Positions 13,431-14,742 of a DNA stretch of 14,742 bases are shown here, piece after piece. The stretch comes from Anaerolineae bacterium. Its GTDB lineage: Bacteria; Chloroflexota; Anaerolineae; 4572-78; NAK82. The DNA lies in assembly GCA_025062175.1 (NCBI GenBank), contig JANXAX010000028.1, positions 1-14,742 of the forward strand, in the 5' to 3' direction. Position numbers and translations under genes: made by a program. A model generated the notes under the pieces. It was not told the origin of the DNA, did no database searches, and saw only the letters and a program-made list of their open reading frames with translations. The first letter of the stretch is position 1, and every line of letters starts with the position of its first letter.

Positions 13431-14150
13431 TTATGCACCACGCCTGGCAGCTGCCAGCTTGCCTTCTGTTGCGCGAACCCCACTCTCGAGGACGACAGGT
13501 GGGATCACCCCTAGCACCGTCACCTGGACAGCCCGTTCGAGATCAGCATCGGTGCGAATGACATCCTGTTCCAGCCACTCCAAGAAAAACACCACTAATA
13601 AACCGACCAGCAACCCTGCCAGCCCACCTGCTACGGTGTTGATGCGCGTGTTAGGGGAATATTGTTGGTAGCCCAGGTTCCACACCGAATCCAGAATACT
13701 CACTTCAATGCGGTCGCGTTTGTCTTGCCGCTGGTTCCACGCGTCGCGATCTTCCACGAAGACCTCGGCCATAGTCTGGGCAATGGTCATCGCGACTTGT
13801 GGATCCGTATCGCGCGCTTCGATCTGGAGGGTAAACGTGTCCGCTGCCGGGCTGACGAACAACTTGCCTAACAAAGTGGTGGTATCCATGTCCAGTTGGG
13901 CGCGGTCGATCACTTCCTGGGCCATCTTGTGAGTGCGAATGTTCTCCGCATAGTTGCGTAACAGATCCTTAGTGGTGTTGCTGAGCCCCCAATCGGCGCG
14001 TGCCGGGTTGACACTGAGCTTGACGCTAGCGCTGTAGACAGGGGTTTGCATTTTGCTGACAGCGAAAGCGGTGACTGCGGCTATAACTGCGACCAGAACA
14101 GCAATCCAACCCCGTTTGGTCAAAATCCGCAAGTAATCCACCAGCTCCAT
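13431..14150 (-). CDS. Wzz-like polysaccharide chain-length/kinase-activator protein
   Basis: The 239-residue protein has the Wzz/CapA layout: a short cytoplasmic start MELVDYLRIL, a first membrane helix (about 14-32), an extracellular domain (33-170), a second helix (173-192) and a cytoplasmic tail with TDADLERAVQVTVLGVIPPV (200-219), the region that normally contacts the BY-kinase. It would set the length of an exported polysaccharide and activate the kinase encoded next. There is no proline-rich motif before the second helix beyond QQYSPNTR (162-169). The start ATG 14150 has AGGAGGA 5 bases upstream. It lies 30 bases after the stop of a second protein of the same type. Confidence 0.88.
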   Translation of the reverse strand: MELVDYLRILTKRGWIAVLVAVIAAVTAFAVSKMQTPVYSASVKLSVNPARADWGLSNTTKDLLRNYAENIRTHKMAQEVIDRAQLDMDTTTLLGKLFVSPAADTFTLQIEARDTDPQVAMTIAQTMAEVFVEDRDAWNQRQDKRDRIEVSILDSVWNLGYQQYSPNTRINTVAGGLAGLLVGLLVVFFLEWLEQDVIRTDADLERAVQVTVLGVIPPVVLESGVRATEGKLAAARRGA

Positions 14151-14180
14151 ATGAGTCCTCCTGCTACTGAAATCGCGACA

Positions 14181-14741
14181 TCACCACCGACCCGGCACCT
14201 CGGCCAATACACTGATCCCCATCGCCTCCAATTCTGCCCTATTCCGCACACTGTCGTCCAGATAATCCAGCAGAAAGCACAACGCCACACCCACCAACAC
14301 GGCCAGGAGCAGACGCACTGGCAAATCGAGACGCTGGGTAAGGCTAGGGGGCGAGGGCGCAACTCGTGGCCCGTCGAAGAGGCGCACAATGGGTTGCAGA
14401 GCTCCAAGGCGGCCAAAGTAGGTCGGCGCTTCTTGCTGGAGCACCTCGATCGCCGTCTGGAGGATAGCCCGCGCCTGATCCGGGTCGTTCCATCGCACCT
14501 GGATCTCTACCACGCGATGGACTTGTTGCGACGACGTAGAACTCTGAATAATGCCTGGTGGCAGTGCGATGCCCTGCGTTGCCAGTCGCTCGCTGATCAG
14601 ATGCGCCACAACATCTCCGGTCACAAAGGCGCTGAAGTCATCCACCAGATATTCGGTCGCCTGGGGGGCAGTGAGGCGTGGATCGAACCCCATCCCTTCG
14701 ACTTGCTGCAGCGGCGGAACATCTACCAATACTCGTGCGGA
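14181..14741 (-). CDS. Second Wzz-like protein, C-terminal part (partial)
   Basis: The frame runs open to the window edge, so the N-terminus and first membrane helix are missing; 186 residues are visible, beginning SARVLVDVPPLQ. They include part of an extracellular domain with a conserved-looking VVEIQVRWNDPDQARAILQT stretch, a membrane helix (LLLAVLVGVALCFLLDYL) and a short cytoplasmic tail ELEAMGISVLAEVPGRW that ends with the usual VLAEVP element. It resembles the protein encoded at 13431-14150 in plan but little in sequence. Two adjacent chain-length-type proteins may form a hetero-oligomer, or one may serve the kinase and the other the polymer. It is the first visible gene of the polysaccharide operon. 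Confidence 0.75.
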   Translation of the reverse strand, partial: SARVLVDVPPLQQVEGMGFDPRLTAPQATEYLVDDFSAFVTGDVVAHLISERLATQGIALPPGIIQSSTSSQQVHRVVEIQVRWNDPDQARAILQTAIEVLQQEAPTYFGRLGALQPIVRLFDGPRVAPSPPSLTQRLDLPVRLLLAVLVGVALCFLLDYLDDSVRNRAELEAMGISVLAEVPGRW

Positions 14742-14742
14742 C

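Noticed and set aside
12774..13514. 246-codon plus-strand frame opposite the tyrosine kinase
   Set aside because: Ser/Arg-rich shadow; the opposite strand carries the kinase motifs.
1..14742. CRISPR arrays, insertion sequences or an origin
   Set aside because: No regularly spaced repeats, transposase or integrase genes, or DnaA-box clusters were seen.

Overview
The window reads as bacterial chromosomal DNA of moderately high GC, with compact operons and Shine-Dalgarno (SD) sites. My best guess is a member of the Chloroflexota (Anaerolineae/Caldilineae-like). This is inference: a sortase with a long Thr/Pro linker, an LPXTG-like surface protein, Kelch-type beta-propellers, detached bacterial tyrosine kinases and CydDC together suggest a monoderm-like envelope. 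No marker gene such as rRNA is present to prove it.

Left part (1-3120, minus strand): an operon whose first gene encodes an alpha/alpha-toroid protein (terpene-cyclase or six-hairpin-like, substrate unknown). It is followed, with a 4-base stop/start overlap, by cydD and then cydC, which is cut by the window edge. CydDC is the heterodimeric ABC exporter of cysteine/glutathione needed for cytochrome bd assembly. A 536-base gene-free stretch (3121-3656) separates this operon from the next block.

Metal block (3600-6962, plus strand): a Fur-family regulator (probably Zur) followed by a periplasmic-type binding protein, ATPase and permease (znuA, znuC, znuB). Nearly identical 15-base palindromes, TGAGA-N5-TCTCA, lie directly upstream of both the regulator and the binding-protein gene. 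The regulator's copy belongs to a cluster of four half-sites. This looks like an autoregulated zinc (or manganese) uptake regulon with a readable operator.

Cell-surface block (7090-11225): a small secreted Ig-like protein with an MPVTG sorting signal, behind a near-consensus promoter; a tRNA-Arg(TCG); a THEP1-like P-loop NTPase; then a divergent pair. One member of the pair is a LuxR-type helix-turn-helix protein anchored by one membrane segment to an outside six-bladed Kelch propeller. The other is a membrane sortase. A palindromic CTTGACAAG can serve as the -35 element in both directions between them. Surface protein, sortase and membrane-tethered regulator may form one surface-sensing and anchoring system; this is the most interesting hypothesis here.

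Right part (11634-14742, minus strand): an exopolysaccharide operon, in transcription order a Wzz-like chain-length protein (partial), a second Wzz-like protein, a separate tyrosine autokinase (BY-kinase) with an odd Walker A loop, and a long-form glucose-1-phosphate thymidylyltransferase. A possible small gene with its own promoter-like sequence runs convergently into its end.
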